From Sanghuangporus weigelae (Eukaryota > Basidiomycota > Agaricomycetes > Hymenochaetales > Hymenochaetaceae): DNA of 64,000 nt. The stretch's first letter is position 1; each line of letters starts with the position of its first letter. Of the stretch, positions 47,030-57,045 are shown one piece after another. The position numbers and the translations under genes are program-made. A model generated the notes under the pieces. The model made no database searches, was not told the DNA's origin, and worked only from the letters and a program-made list of their open reading frames with translations. The stretch covers positions 434,001-498,000 of the forward strand of contig CP137324.1 in assembly GCA_033182465.1 (NCBI GenBank). The letters run 5' to 3'.

Positions 47030-48110
47030 TGCAGATTTTCATTCAGCCCACGATTTTTCATGCTCTCCGTCATTTCTTGACGTTCCTCGCCAATCTGTTC
47101 CTAAGTGGCATTCAAGTGTTGTGCGCCGCATGCAAATATTGACGGTCGGTTACTGTGCCCGACAAGGGCAAACATCGGACCTTAGACCGGAGTTGCCCCT
47201 TGGAACTACTCAGTAGTCAACTGCCGCGTCCCTCTGCGGTACTGAAACACGCGCCCATTACATGCTCCCACACAAGTTACCTATTATCCAGAGGAGCTTC
47301 ATCGATTGGCTCGGCAAGGAGTTTCAGAACTGCGCGGGTCACCGACTAGTGCGGCGTATGATGTAGCGCTCAGGTGTCCTAGTAATAACCTTGGGCGATC
47401 TGAGTCAATCCGTGCCGTGCAATAATGGGATTTACTGGTGCCTGGCACATTATTTCATCTCTGAAGAAGCTAATTCCGTTGATGCTATTTTATTTTTAGA
47501 AAGGAACCGGTAAGATCGGGAGGTCCGCTTACGTCACCACTTGACCGGTGTAAAGCGCCCACCGTGAACAGTACGAACGTGGGGGCGCTTCTTGAGAGTG
47601 GAACTCAGAAATGTCCTGGGAGCACGTAATGTTACCGAGATTTCGCAATCAATCCTTTATTCTATAATCGCTGTGCCGAGAGATTTCGAATCGAAGGAGA
47701 CTCATGACCCACATCAAGCTTTTCTTACTTATTAAAATGTCGTTGCATTCTGATGCGTAAAGTAAATCTTGCCTAAAGAGTACGTTAGACCTCAGGTATA
47801 AAAGATCATTACGAAATACGATGTGAAGCATACGAGGCAAAAAAAAAAACAATCCCTGTATATTAGATTGGTCTTGATCAATCAATGCCAGGGTGAGATC
47901 GTTTGATGTCTTCAAGCACGTAGGACATCGCCACTGAAACAGCACTGAAATGCTGGCTAAAGTTGCATAGCCGAGTGACTATCGCGAATCGTCTCCGTAA
48001 ATCGCTTTTTGATCGCTTTGAACGAAAAAATGAAGCACTCGAGCCATACCATGAAACAGAGCGGAGAAGAAAGTCTCATACGGGACAACCGCACTGCATC
48101 TCGATATTCA
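47030..48110. other. Central spacer of the peptide array
   Basis: About 1.1 kb separating the minus-strand half of the array from the plus-strand half. It includes an A-homopolymer of about 11 near 47840. No CxCP-type ORF or other gene recognised. Confidence 0.45.
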
Positions 48111-48159
48111 CAGTTATAAGAAAAGCGAGAAACAAGATGATTTCTAAAGAAAACCAAGC

Positions 48160-48321
48160 ATGAAATTCGTCATCCTCTCCACCCTCATCGTCGCTCTCGC
48201 GGGCCTTGCAGCTAGCACACCTATAGGCTGCCCACCGTGCATACCTGTTGATCCTGACACATGCGCAACGACGACTATAAAGAGTGGTTTCCCACCGGGA
48301 TGCGGTTGTGACTGCCCATGA
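48160..48321 (+). CDS. Small secreted Cys peptide, CxCP family (array member 5)
   Basis: 53 residues: 'MKFVILSTLIVALAGLAAST' signal peptide, then 'PIGCPPCIPVDPDTCATTT' and 'FPPGCGCDCP'. Six Cys (CPPC, C, CGCDC), two more than the minus-strand members. Stop TGA is followed after 7 nt by a strong donor GTAAGT and a 3'-UTR intron of about 60 nt ending CTGACAACAG. 'TATAAG' 40-45 nt upstream. Function unknown. Confidence 0.75.
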   Translation: MKFVILSTLIVALAGLAASTPIGCPPCIPVDPDTCATTTIKSGFPPGCGCDCP

Positions 48322-48909
48322 TGGCCTCGTAAGTTGTGCTCCCGAAGCTTGTATCCTATAGATTCTGATTGAGTTCTGACAACAGGTTGCCGACAGACTC
48401 ATATCTGCGCGATATATGTTGCCTGGGTTGGATAATGTCGTCCCAGAAATAGCTTATCAGAATCGTGCAGAACTGTATTGTAAATTACAGCTATTCGTCA
48501 ACACACAGCATATTTTCACCCGCCGTCTGCTCAAGATCCAAATGAAGCACGAGATGTGAGTAACTAAGGTCATATCATAGGAGACCTCCAAATGTGAGTT
48601 TGGAGATCTTCAACACGCACAGAAACATCAGCTTTCGCCCTATTCTCATAGATGCAATTCCAATTCATCAAGAATTGTAGGCCTCCTTGCCCATACTGCC
48701 CGTCTTCGGCTCTTGAGCTCGCGGGAATAGTCATTCCCGGTTCACAACAACGTCAAGGAGTGCCTTGAGACTGTCGTGTTCTCCTGGATGCCAACATTCG
48801 AAGCTGTTGAAGGTGTTCAAAGTAAGGCCGCAGTCGAGTCCCCGGGCACGTCAGAGTCATCGTTATAAGGTCCAGAGTGAAGCGGATCTTGAGCACACAG
48901 CGCCTCATC

Positions 48910-49059
48910 ATGAAGTCCAACGTCCTCTACGCATCGCTCCTTATTCTCGCAAGCCTCGCGACTGCACATCCAATCGGATGCCAGGACGGTCATTGTTTTC
49001 AACTTGACGCCCCGCCGAAGGAGTCCTCTCTTTCGCACCCAACTGCGATAGTCGAATGA
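48910..49059 (+). CDS. Small secreted peptide, divergent array member 6
   Basis: 49 residues: signal peptide 'MKSNVLYASLLILASLATA', then 'HPIGCQDGHCFQLDAPPKES' and a Ser-rich end 'SLSHPTAIVE'. The 'PIGC...C' start of the mature part matches member 5, but the C-x-C-P tail is missing, so it is either truncated or a different subtype. 'TATAAGG' 40-46 nt upstream. Low Cys content makes disulfide folding doubtful. Confidence 0.55.
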   Translation: MKSNVLYASLLILASLATAHPIGCQDGHCFQLDAPPKESSLSHPTAIVE

Positions 49060-49569
49060 TCGAGAACACAGGTAATAGACTCAGTCAAATCGCTTGAGAT
49101 ACGAACGCGTTACTGAATTATAAAAGTCGCTTTTTCTCGGGCATGAAGCAGCGAGATAGGGTCTGAGATGCACGGCTGCAGGACAGTTGTCAGCATACTT
49201 TGATTGTGCGAATCAGCCATGACATGAATAGAACCTGTTGAACAGGTTGGAGATTATTGACCAATGATCAATGAAACTTGTCCGCGTTTGTAGTTCGTCG
49301 CTTGAGGCTTGGATCTCTAGCAATCCTTTCATAATTCACGGCTGCGGTAGATCTACCAACGCAGATCCGGAATAATCAAGAAGGCGGAAGCAAATCATAA
49401 TTTATGTATGCTGTTTTGCTGACCCGTGTGTCTTCCTATCAAATTCCTTTCGGTGATCCCGGGTTTCAGCGGTAGGCAGCAATGTTGTCAAGATGTAAAG
49501 ATAGAGGTCCCAACGATGCCTTGACCGAGGCACTGCTGTTCTTGGGGAAACATCATTCTACGTGTATAG

Positions 49570-49576
49570 TATAAAA
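49570..49576 (+). promoter_or_regulatory. TATA box of array member 7
   Basis: TATAAAA 70 nt before the ATG at 49640. Confidence 0.6.
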
Positions 49577-49639
49577 CCTCCAGCGGAACGCAGAGACTCA
49601 CCAGAAATTTCCCTCCGCAATTTCCATAAACCAATTGAA

Positions 49640-49831
49640 ATGCGTCTCATACTTTCCTCCGTCCTCTCCATTCTTGCCCTCGCGACATTCGTGAGCGCGC
49701 AAATTGTCACGCTCCCCCTCACTCGAACCACTACGCAATGCACATGTCCGCCGCTGACTAGTGGCGCCACCATCAAACGTGATGTGATCCTCGAGTATGA
49801 GAAACGTACGGGCTGTATCTGCCCGTTGTAG
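49640..49831 (+). CDS. Small secreted peptide with dibasic sites, array member 7
   Basis: 63 residues: signal peptide 'MRLILSSVLSILALATFVSA', then 'QIVTLPLTRTTTQCTCPPL' and 'IKRDVILEYEKRTGCICPL'. Two C-x-C-P motifs bracket a segment flanked by two Lys-Arg pairs, which are typical Kex2 cleavage sites. If both are cut, the nine-residue piece DVILEYEKR would be released (shorter after carboxypeptidase trimming). Processing is inferred. No strong donor right after the stop, unlike other members. Function unknown. Confidence 0.68.
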   Translation: MRLILSSVLSILALATFVSAQIVTLPLTRTTTQCTCPPLTSGATIKRDVILEYEKRTGCICPL

Positions 49832-50253
49832 ACTGGTAATTGAGAGCTGCGAACCGCGGATCAATCATTTTCGACGGGCTCCGTGAGGTTAGTCCGATCC
49901 ATGATCGGAGTTGCCTTTTTCAGAATTGGACTAATATTATTGCCTTCCGAAACAAGCGATACATTTGGATGATGGGGAAGAATGCAGGGCTACCTGGGTG
50001 ATATTGCTAAGCGTCTGGACAGTGAGGGGATCGTAGACTGCCGTAGATTGCTGTTTGAAATTCAGTTCCGTGCCAAACGAAAATTTGAAATCCCGATTCA
50101 TTGACGCTGAAACGTGTCCATCTTGACTTGGCACAGAGACGAGACAGAAAAGCAACACCGATCGTTGAGCGCCAGCAGTGTCATGAAGAAGATATTTAAA
50201 CGAACTTGAGTGTTGAACCAAAGTAGAGAGAATCTTTACTCGCGAAGATAACT

Positions 50254-50424
50254 ATGAAGTTCGCAAGCTTTCAATTAATCATCGCTATCTTCGCGTTAGC
50301 CACTGCGGTGTCAGCGGCTGCAACTCCAGCGCCCGAACCCATCGAATGCCCGCCTTGTACAGACATAGGTGGCATATTCAAGCGCAATCCTAGCCCAGGT
50401 CGTGGCCAGTGCGCGTGCGACTGA
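50254..50424 (+). CDS. Small secreted Cys peptide, array member 8
   Basis: 56 residues: signal peptide 'MKFASFQLIIAIFALATAVS', then 'AAATPAPEPIECPPCTDIGG', a Lys-Arg pair in 'IFKRNPSPGRGQCACD', and stop. Cys pattern C-x2-C ... C-x-C, with Asp replacing the usual final Pro. A strong donor GTAAGT lies 8 nt after the stop, with a likely 62-nt 3'-UTR intron. AT-rich 'atatttaaa' about 55-60 nt upstream. Function unknown. Confidence 0.72.
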   Translation: MKFASFQLIIAIFALATAVSAAATPAPEPIECPPCTDIGGIFKRNPSPGRGQCACD

Positions 50425-51092
50425 ACCATCTCGTAAGTCAATCCGCTTACCAGGACACTCCGTAAATATCTTCTGACATTCTCTACGAATTAGTCGAAGG
50501 TCGACTTCATTTGCTTTAGCCCGGTTTACGATCGGTCAGGGCTAGAGATCGTGAGAGCGTCGAAAGTGTTTCCGTTCATTTTGGCTTTGGCGGCGACCGC
50601 GGGTGGATAGATCTGACAAACAAGTTGTATTGTACCTGAGGTCTTTTCGGCAACAGAAGTTTATGCTATATTATTCCATATGTTAATGCCGGGAACCTTA
50701 CTGAGTTACTACTCACAAACATGAAACGCTGGAACAAATGCTGCCTTCGGTCCGAGCACCATGATGCTCAGTGCCTTAGTGGAACGTAGTTCCATAATGA
50801 TCGGATGAAAGAGCGGAAGCATCATCGAGAAGCCGACCATTCTAGAGTGACAGATCAAAATGGACAATCCGCGATCGCAAAAAACCACAACTCGATAGGC
50901 GCGGGCGCTCTACACCGATCAGCAGTCATCTGATACGGGCTTCTGCCGTTGAAAGGCTCACGGAGCCGTGACTCGACCTGCCGGAACACGTTTCAGGTAC
51001 CAGCTCAGCTCGTTGTCCGTCAGAGAAACGAATTACCGATCCATAAACAACCTGCACCAAAACAAACGACGAAAATAGCTCTAAGCGACGAG

Positions 51093-51100
51093 TATAAAAG
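51093..51100 (+). promoter_or_regulatory. TATA box of array member 9
   Basis: TATAAAAG 70 nt before the ATG at 51163. Confidence 0.6.
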
Positions 51101-51162
51101 ATCTACTCACGATGCCTCAAACATTAGTTTCCACAATCTCGCAACCCAGCAGTCAAGCAAAT

Positions 51163-51327
51163 ATGCGCTCATACCTTACCACAATCCTCTTTGCGCTCGT
51201 CGCATTTACCGCAGCCGCACCGGAGCCCGTAGTTCGGCCTTGCCCAGACATCTGCATCGTCGAGACTACTACCGTTTCGGGCACTCCGACAGAAACGGTC
51301 TTCTGCCCTTGCAATACTGGATCCTGA
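51163..51327 (+). CDS. Small secreted Cys peptide, array member 9
   Basis: 54 residues: signal peptide 'MRSYLTTILFALVAFTAA', then 'APEPVVRPCPDICIVETTTV' and 'SGTPTETVFCPCNTGS'. C-x3-C followed by a Thr-rich spacer and C-x-C keeps the family layout. An in-frame upstream ATG at 51112 would add 17 non-hydrophobic residues before the signal core, so 51163 is preferred. A donor-like GTATGT lies 11 nt after the stop. Function unknown. Confidence 0.72.
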   Translation: MRSYLTTILFALVAFTAAAPEPVVRPCPDICIVETTTVSGTPTETVFCPCNTGS

Positions 51328-51809
51328 TCTACTGAAGGTATGTATGTTTGTTTTCTGATCGCAAGAAAGTCCGGCTCAAGTTGCTTCCGCAGAGACGAAA
51401 GGGCGTCGTTCCGGTAGGACAGAGAAGGAGAAGATATGTTCCGCACCACACCCAGATAATATACACATTGCACAATTGTTACAGAACATATACCTGCTAA
51501 GCTTTGAGGATGATGAGCCATTTCCGTATGTTGCGAATTCTAGAAAATTGGCTAGAATTCTAGATAACATGAAAGTAAGACGCCTTGTAAGCTAGCGCGA
51601 CTCAGGTCGGCGATGAGTTCATGAAAAGCCATTACAAGTCGGTCCTCAGATGTGGTCAGAACGAAGGAACGAATTTCGAAGTTATCTCCTGACTGATGTT
51701 GGGTGTTCGGTGATGTCCGAAAAACGCGTGACGTGATTTAAAGTGTCGTTGTGACGTGATAAGACCCTACTCTCGCAGCGCAGTAGTTACACCTCCTTCA
51801 CAGAACATC

Positions 51810-53524
51810 ATGTCGTTGCTCGCTCCCATCATCAGCGACAATGGAACGGGATTCTCGAAAATTGGGTATGTACATTCTGCGCTCTGAGCTCTCTGATTCT
51901 GATTTGCTTTCCAGCTTCGCGGGTAACTCGGACCCATCTTTGTACGTTAAATGCACCGCGTCAGGCTGTAAGGTATCATCTGATTGTTTTGTAGCGTATT
52001 TCCAACTGCTATAGCTACTCGCGGTGGTGGCGCCTCCCAGCCGACTCGCGCTGGTCCACCTATTCCATCAAAACCTGGAAATCTCGCATCTAAACGTGGT
52101 GTGGAGGACCTTGATTTCTTCATTGGTGATGAAGCCATCGCGAATCAGAAGACACCTGGCTACGGTGTGCACTATCCGATTCGTCACGGAATGATAGACA
52201 ACTGGGACCACATGGAACGATACTGGGAGCAAACGATCTTCAAATACTTGCGTGCCGAACCAGAAGACCACTATTTCCTTCTTGTATGTATTTCGGTCTT
52301 TGGTATGCGCACCATCGCTGATCTTGCAATCCTGCAGACCGAACCTCCTCTTAATCCTCCAGAGAACCGAGAGCAAACCGCTGAGATTTTCTTTGAATCG
52401 TTTAACATCAAGGGTCTCTACATTGCAGTGCAGGCTGTTCTTGCTCTAGCTGCGTCGTGGTCCTCAAACAAGGTCACTGATCGCACGCTGACCGGAACTG
52501 TCATCGACTCAGGTGATGGTGTAACGCATGTTATTCCCTGTGCGGAAGGTTATGTCATTGGCAGTGCGATCAAGCACATTCCCATCGCTGGTCGCGACAT
52601 CACGCAGTTCGTTCTGAATCTCATGCGTGAGCGAGGCGAGACGGCAAACATCCCTCCCGAAGATCAGTTGCGTGTTGCTAGCAAGGTCAAAGAGAACTAC
52701 AGCTACGTTTGTCAGGATATTGTGAAGGAGTTCAGGAAGTACGATGCCGATCCATACAATATGTTCCAGAGATACACCGGCGAGCATTCGGTGACAGGCA
52801 GGGTGCGTACTTTCTTCGCTGATTCAGCACCAGTTCCGTTTACTGATCTTTTGAGTACATTAGCAATATTCCGTCGATGTCGGATACGAACGTTTCTTGG
52901 CTCCCGAGATTTTTTTCAATCCAGAAATCTACTCATCGGACTTCTTAACACCATTACCCGATATCGTTGATAGCACCATTCAGGCCTCTCCGATAGATGT
53001 CCGACGTGGACTGTATAAGGTAGTAATATACATGATTTGCTTAACTCCAATAACTCAGCGTTTTCAGAACATCGTTCTCTCCGGAGGATCAACTATGTTT
53101 ACACATTTTGGCCAACGGCTAAAGCGCGACCTTAAGCAACTAGTAGATCGTCGCATTGAAGCTAGCGAGGCAGCAAGTGGCGCGAAGGTGAGATTCTGTT
53201 GGTTTCTCACATAATGCAGGTCATTAACAAGAACTAGTCTTCTGGTATGGAAGTTGAGGTGATTTCGCACAAGAGGCAAAGGTAATTGTTTTTGTTTACC
53301 TAAAGGTGAGATTTGCTGATTTGTCTTGTAGGTATGCGGTGTGGTTTGGAGGTTCTCTTCTCGCGTCTTTGGTAAGTAATATGCGTAGGCTAAAGACAAA
53401 GTCATATTCATCTAACATCGTGTTCTAGCCCGAGTTCTATTCCTACTGTCACACAAAAGCGCAGTACGAGGAAGTAGGACCGAGCATTTGCAGACGATAC
53501 CAGATTTTCGGTAGTGTCAACTAA
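51810..53524 (+). CDS. ARP3: Actin-related protein 3 (Arp2/3 complex)
   Basis: Exons encode '[19 protein letters not shown]' and '[20 protein letters not shown]' (actin-fold phosphate 1), '[18 protein letters not shown]', '[19 protein letters not shown]', '[19 protein letters not shown]', '[20 protein letters not shown]' (phosphate 2), '[19 protein letters not shown]' (adenosine motif) and a C-terminal '[20 protein letters not shown]'. These are diagnostic of Arp3 rather than actin. Arp3 with Arp2 forms the nucleating pair for branched actin in endocytosis and hyphal growth. All exons keep phase; no break seen. The promoter lies within about 480 bp of the last peptide gene. Confidence 0.96.
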
Positions 53525-53827
53525 AAGATTCGTCTTACCAGCTGTATGATCGGAGCAATGAGAACTAGTATTTTCTTCCATTTTTTGAAGATGTTTCGCT
53601 ATTACAATACTTAGACAGGAGTGATTATGATCATGAGATCGTGAGCTTCTTCGTTGCTTATAGCCGTGCGCTAATGCGATATCTATGTGAGCTTACCCTA
53701 GGTCAGAGCAGCCAAGATACAGTCTGTCATGTTTATTACTAACCTACCCTATGCATCACATCCATGAGGTGACTTAAAACTCGTTCTTCAGCCCGTCTCG
53801 GACTCCCATCAGCCTTCTTGAGAGATC

Positions 53828-54750
53828 ATGACCTCGATCGTTCGTCGGCTTCCTCCTCCAACTCCCAATCAGTCATATTGCGACGTATCCGCTGTCGAAG
53901 CGGGCTTCCTCACAATCCCTGGCATAGTCACTGTCGCTAATGTCGACAATAGCGACAAGCACATCGTACCTTCGCTCACATTCCTCATTACACGCGTCCC
54001 GTCGGGAAAACGTCTTCTCTTCGACTTGGGATTGAACGTGGATGATGATCGGAAGGCCGTGACCCCAGGATTCAAGGAGAGCTTGTCTCTTTTCGACCCG
54101 TTCGTTCCGAAAGATGTTGTTACATCTCTTAAGGCGGGCGGCGTCAATCCAGACGACGTGACGCATATATGCATTTCGCACCTTCAATTAGACCACGTCG
54201 GCAATCCAGATAAATTCCAGAAGGCGCGTTTCTTGGAAGGCGAAGATGCGCGCGGGCTGTTGAAGTCAGGATATCTTGAGAATCCGAAGTGCTGGATCCA
54301 TCAATAATTACTTCCGGAGGACCGAACAGACTTCCTCGACACGCGCAGCTCGGACCGGAAGCCTATCGGTCCGTTCGAACGCGCATTGGATTACTTTGGT
54401 GACTGATCACTCTACATTATCGACGCTCCGGGTCACTCTCCACTGTCTCCAGGTCACCTCAACATTCTCGCGCGAACGTCTGCTGATGGTGGATAAATTA
54501 ACCTCGCTGGTGACAGCACGCACGATTGGCGCCTTGTTCACGGACTAGCTGATATTGCCGAATTGTAACATCCGGTTCGGGGAATGACCTGCATGCATGG
54601 CGACCCTACATAGGCGAGAGCAACTATTCGGAAATCAGGGAGTTGACGACCTTGCCGAGAGTTCGGATAGTCCTGTCTCACGACAATGAATGGTATAAAG
54701 AAAACAAGAATGGAAATGCGTTTTGACTGGGTAAAATTTCGTCGTTGTGA
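53828..54750 (+). pseudogene. Decayed metallo-beta-lactamase-fold (lactonase-like) gene
   Basis: Closely parallels the intact paralogue at 57046-57954 in inverted orientation: 'PTPNQSYCDVSAVEAGFLTI', 'HIVPSLTFLITRVPSGKRLL', 'GGVNPDDVTHICISHLQLDH', 'RVRIVLSHDNEWYKENKNG'. The metal-binding H-x-H-x-D-H box is changed to H-L-Q-L-D-H (second His lost). The frame closes at 54307, and the remaining similarity is split by further stops and a frame change up to about 54750. Not expected to make an active enzyme. Confidence 0.88.
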
Positions 54751-55068
54751 ACTTGAAATGTCCTTATATTGTTCAATGTTAGCATGAACGTGTAAAGTAC
54801 GCAAGGTGTGTGAGTAGCAACAACTCAGAAGGAAGAGATATATATTGCAATACGGATCATATAGTCCCTGTGAGATATTAGCACCTTTCGAAATTAATAA
54901 TTTTCGAACTAAATTCGGTAAAGCAGACACCGTGGACTGCAAATTGTTATGACGGAAGTAAGACTCAGACTAAGAGCGCCGACGGGGCACGCCTCTGCGT
55001 CATGTGATCCGCGCCAATCAGTGCTCAACGCGCTGGCTCGACTCACCTGCTTTCTGCCTCGCGCTCCA

Positions 55069-56928
55069 ATGTCTCGACCTCAAAGCCCACCATCTCCGGG
55101 AACACCGCATCTCGTTTCACTAGTACTACACTCCAAGAAAGCTCTGCAGCACGGAGAGCAGCTATGTTCTCAAGCTCATGAACTGACACATGCAACGTCG
55201 GGACTTGCAACGGACGTACTTGCGTTGGACGCAAAGACGCGCTGGATTGCGCAGGGGATCTTAGAACAGCTGAAGGTATGGTTACTGATACTGTGGCGTA
55301 CGCATAACTAACTGTTATTGTATCTGCTAGCTTGCTGAACATGTTGCAAGGACGATCGAATTACAGCGAAGCAGGTTAGAAGACCAGGCAAAGGTAGAAC
55401 TCAAACTATACTATTTATTGCTTCGCTGAGGCACTCCTTGATTAGGAGTGGGACAAGGCCCGCTCCTTTCATGCCGGAAACCTTGATAATATCTTAGAGT
55501 CACTGGAGAGACAGGTCGTACCACCTGACTTCCACCTGTCGTCCTCGTCCTCTTCGTTATTTGGAGGCATAGACTCTGGTGACTCGGACGAGTCAATCCA
55601 GGAAGGGACAAGAGAAACCAAAGGAGATAACAAACAACGTAATACCAAGACTGATCGCAGCAAATGGAAGTCACTACGAGATTTCGTTGACTTCGGTAGC
55701 ATTGTGAAAGCTACCGAAGAAATGGACGAAGATCGCGATGTTCTGGAGGTAACGTCTATTAATGAAGCTGAACATGTTTTTAAACTTCGATATATTTGAC
55801 TGCCAGGATATCCTATCACGTACAGAAGGTTTCTCACTAAGCCTGAGCGAAAGCGTAGAATCTCTACGAACAGCACTACCATCGAGTGGGAATATTCCGT
55901 CTATTCAGGATATTTTCACTTCACAAGAGATAGCAACTTCGAATATGGCGAATCACTTGGAAGGACTAGCGTCTCACTACGAACAAATGCGAGCTGCTCT
56001 GGAAGATAAAGAAGCCGGAATTGAGCTTAACGAGGAGGACCTAGAGGGTTTGTGCTCTCTCTTTGACCAAATTCTAGGTAGGATTCTAAAAGAGACCACA
56101 GTCATGAATCGAGATACCGACGAACTCCCATCAATCATCGCTGAACTTGAACAAGACGTCTCGAATGTCAAGTCAAGTCAGTAAGTAGGGAATTCTGTTT
56201 AGGCATACCCTTGACGATACTCACCATGTTAGTGACCAGCTCCTTTCTGCGAAGACTGATGCTCTCGGAAGCTTGGATAAAGTGAAAGAAATAGTCGCCC
56301 AACTTGACGAGTTGGAAGGCGTTATGTCTGATATGCTTCTGCAGCAACAGAACGTAGAGGTTGGTTTTCTTTAGTGAACTTCATGTGTCAAATTTGACAA
56401 ACCTTGAAATCACTAGACGGAGTACGAGACTCAACTCGAGTCGCTTCAGCAACATCTCACGACACTCGAGCATCTATGCATCACGTATCTGCAGTATGAA
56501 ACGTCGTTCAATAGTCTTTTGCTTGAGTTGGAGCGTCGTAGAAGATATCGAGATGCTGCAGAAGAAATCATCCGTGGAATGGCTCGGCAACTGGATGCTA
56601 TGCGTAACGGTAGATTTTCTCGTACCTTCTGCTGAACCTCGGGTTGACACAGTCCTCAGAGGAAATACAAGTTCGAGAGACATTCTTTACTGAGCACGGA
56701 GGCCATCTTCCTGAGGACTTGTGCTCATGTATCGGCAACGTACCGACGAAATGGGAGGTCGGTCCGGCACCGGGCGAAGTTCATGAGGAGCTTCCTGTGA
56801 TAGACGAGGATTTAATCGTTGAAGTAAGCTTTCTCGGCAATCCATGGTTTTCCTTATTCTAACATTTCTCTTGTACCAAGGCAACGAGGAAGATGGATCT
56901 GGTTAGAGATGGTACAGATAGCGTCTAA
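55069..56928 (+). CDS. ATG17: Autophagy scaffold Atg17
   Basis: Starts 'MSRPQSPPSPGTPHLVSLVL' (ATG 55069; an in-frame upstream ATG at 54949 looks non-coding), followed by the Atg17 signature 'HSKKALQHGEQLCSQAHELT'. Multiple exons give coiled-coil segments: 'LAEHVARTIELQRSRLEDQA', 'FTSQEIATSNMANHLEGLA' (conserved central motif), 'LEDKEAGIELNEEDLEGL', 'EYETQLESLQQHLTTLEHL' and 'CITYLQYETSFNSLLLELER', then 'TFFTEHGGHLPEDLCSCIG'. Atg17 forms an elongated dimer that scaffolds the Atg1 kinase complex at the pre-autophagosomal site. The last small exon ends 'KMDLVRDGTDSV'. Minor exon edges near 56610-56650 uncertain. Confidence 0.9.
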
Positions 56929-57045
56929 ATTATCTTAGAGTATTTTCTGGACTGTTGTTATCGTTATTCTTCAGTATGGGATCGGTGCGTACATTGATAT
57001 GCATCTTATCTTATTTACAAGTCGTTGACATACTATCGCGGATAA

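Noticed and set aside
48000-51400. Hydrophobins or mating pheromone precursors in the small-peptide array
   Set aside because: Cys number and spacing do not fit the eight-Cys hydrophobin pattern and there is no C-terminal CaaX box.
42604-51400. Known RiPP or cyclic-peptide precursors (MSDIN-like)
   Set aside because: These have signal peptides and Cys pairs, without the conserved leader and follower of MSDIN-type precursors and with no processing enzyme gene nearby.
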